From Bacteroidales bacterium UBA4621 (GTDB taxonomy: Bacteria; Bacteroidota; Bacteroidia; Bacteroidales; Paludibacteraceae), in NCBI GenBank assembly GCA_002387325.1, contig DGIN01000100.1, positions 26,379 through 47,441 of the forward strand: a DNA stretch of 21,063 nucleotides. Direction: 5' to 3'. The position numbers were made by a program, and so were the translations under genes. Shown piece by piece: positions 21,008 to 21,063 of this stretch. Below the pieces are notes generated by a model. It had not been told where the DNA came from, did not search any database, and worked only from the letters and a program-made list of their open reading frames with translations. Every line of letters begins with the position of its first letter. Positions within the stretch are counted from its first letter, which is position 1.

Positions 21008-21063
21008 TCTTTCGGAGTTGAAAAGTTCAATTTTTCTCGTGGTCTTCTGTTGAGTTTTTTCTG

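Noticed and set aside
1..21063. tRNA or rRNA genes
   Set aside because: I found no cloverleaf-like or rRNA-like sequence on reading either strand, though a covariance search was not possible.

Overview
The window looks like a Bacteroidales (Bacteroidota) chromosome segment. It holds a SusC/SusD pair, at least eight promoters of the Bacteroidota type (TAnnTTTG at -7, most with TTGC about 20 bp upstream), an AAA_14-type ATPase remnant and a DUF1016/PDDEXK nuclease. Every gene I can support lies on the minus strand, so transcription runs from high to low coordinates.

Layout from low coordinates: (1) positions 1-5619 are the front of a polysaccharide utilisation locus in the order susC, susD and the N-terminus of a family 1 polysaccharide (pectate) lyase cut by the window edge, so the probable substrate is pectin. 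(2) 6293-7507 is a secreted Fes/EstD-like esterase with a C-terminal CBM20-like starch-binding-fold domain. (3) 7578-11434 is a decayed, repeat-rich zone. It contains a truncated AAA_14 ATPase, a small conserved protein, two flavodoxins that look acquired from Firmicutes, an internally deleted AlbA_2/winged-helix gene and an orphan C-terminal tail. The spaces between hold a mosaic of small palindromes and tandem repeats. (4) 11435-18580 is a tight eight-gene operon. From the promoter it encodes a small helical protein, a secreted MORN-like/coiled-coil protein, a TerB-like/zinc-ribbon/coiled-coil membrane protein, an SPFH (YdjI/COG4260-type) protein with a C-terminal GYF_2 domain, two more GYF_2 proteins (one with a RuvA-C/UBA-like end), a four-helix membrane protein, a probable amphipathic helical protein and a small PH-like protein. 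(5) 18997-20847 holds a DUF1016 nuclease and a ParE/RelE-type toxin-antitoxin pair.

The operon in (4) is the best candidate for an undescribed system. Its SPFH and zinc-ribbon membrane proteins recall the B. subtilis YdjG/YdjI membrane-stress partners of PspA. Here the SPFH protein ends in a GYF_2 domain flanked by two identical PTPPPLP peptides, and two further GYF_2 proteins follow, which suggests a proline-peptide/GYF assembly network at the membrane. Its leader carries a bulged 147-nt snap-back structure, and its promoter is a near copy of the one that drives the adjacent DUF1016 nuclease. The defence or stress role is inference. The domain calls come from reading the proteins by eye, without database searches.
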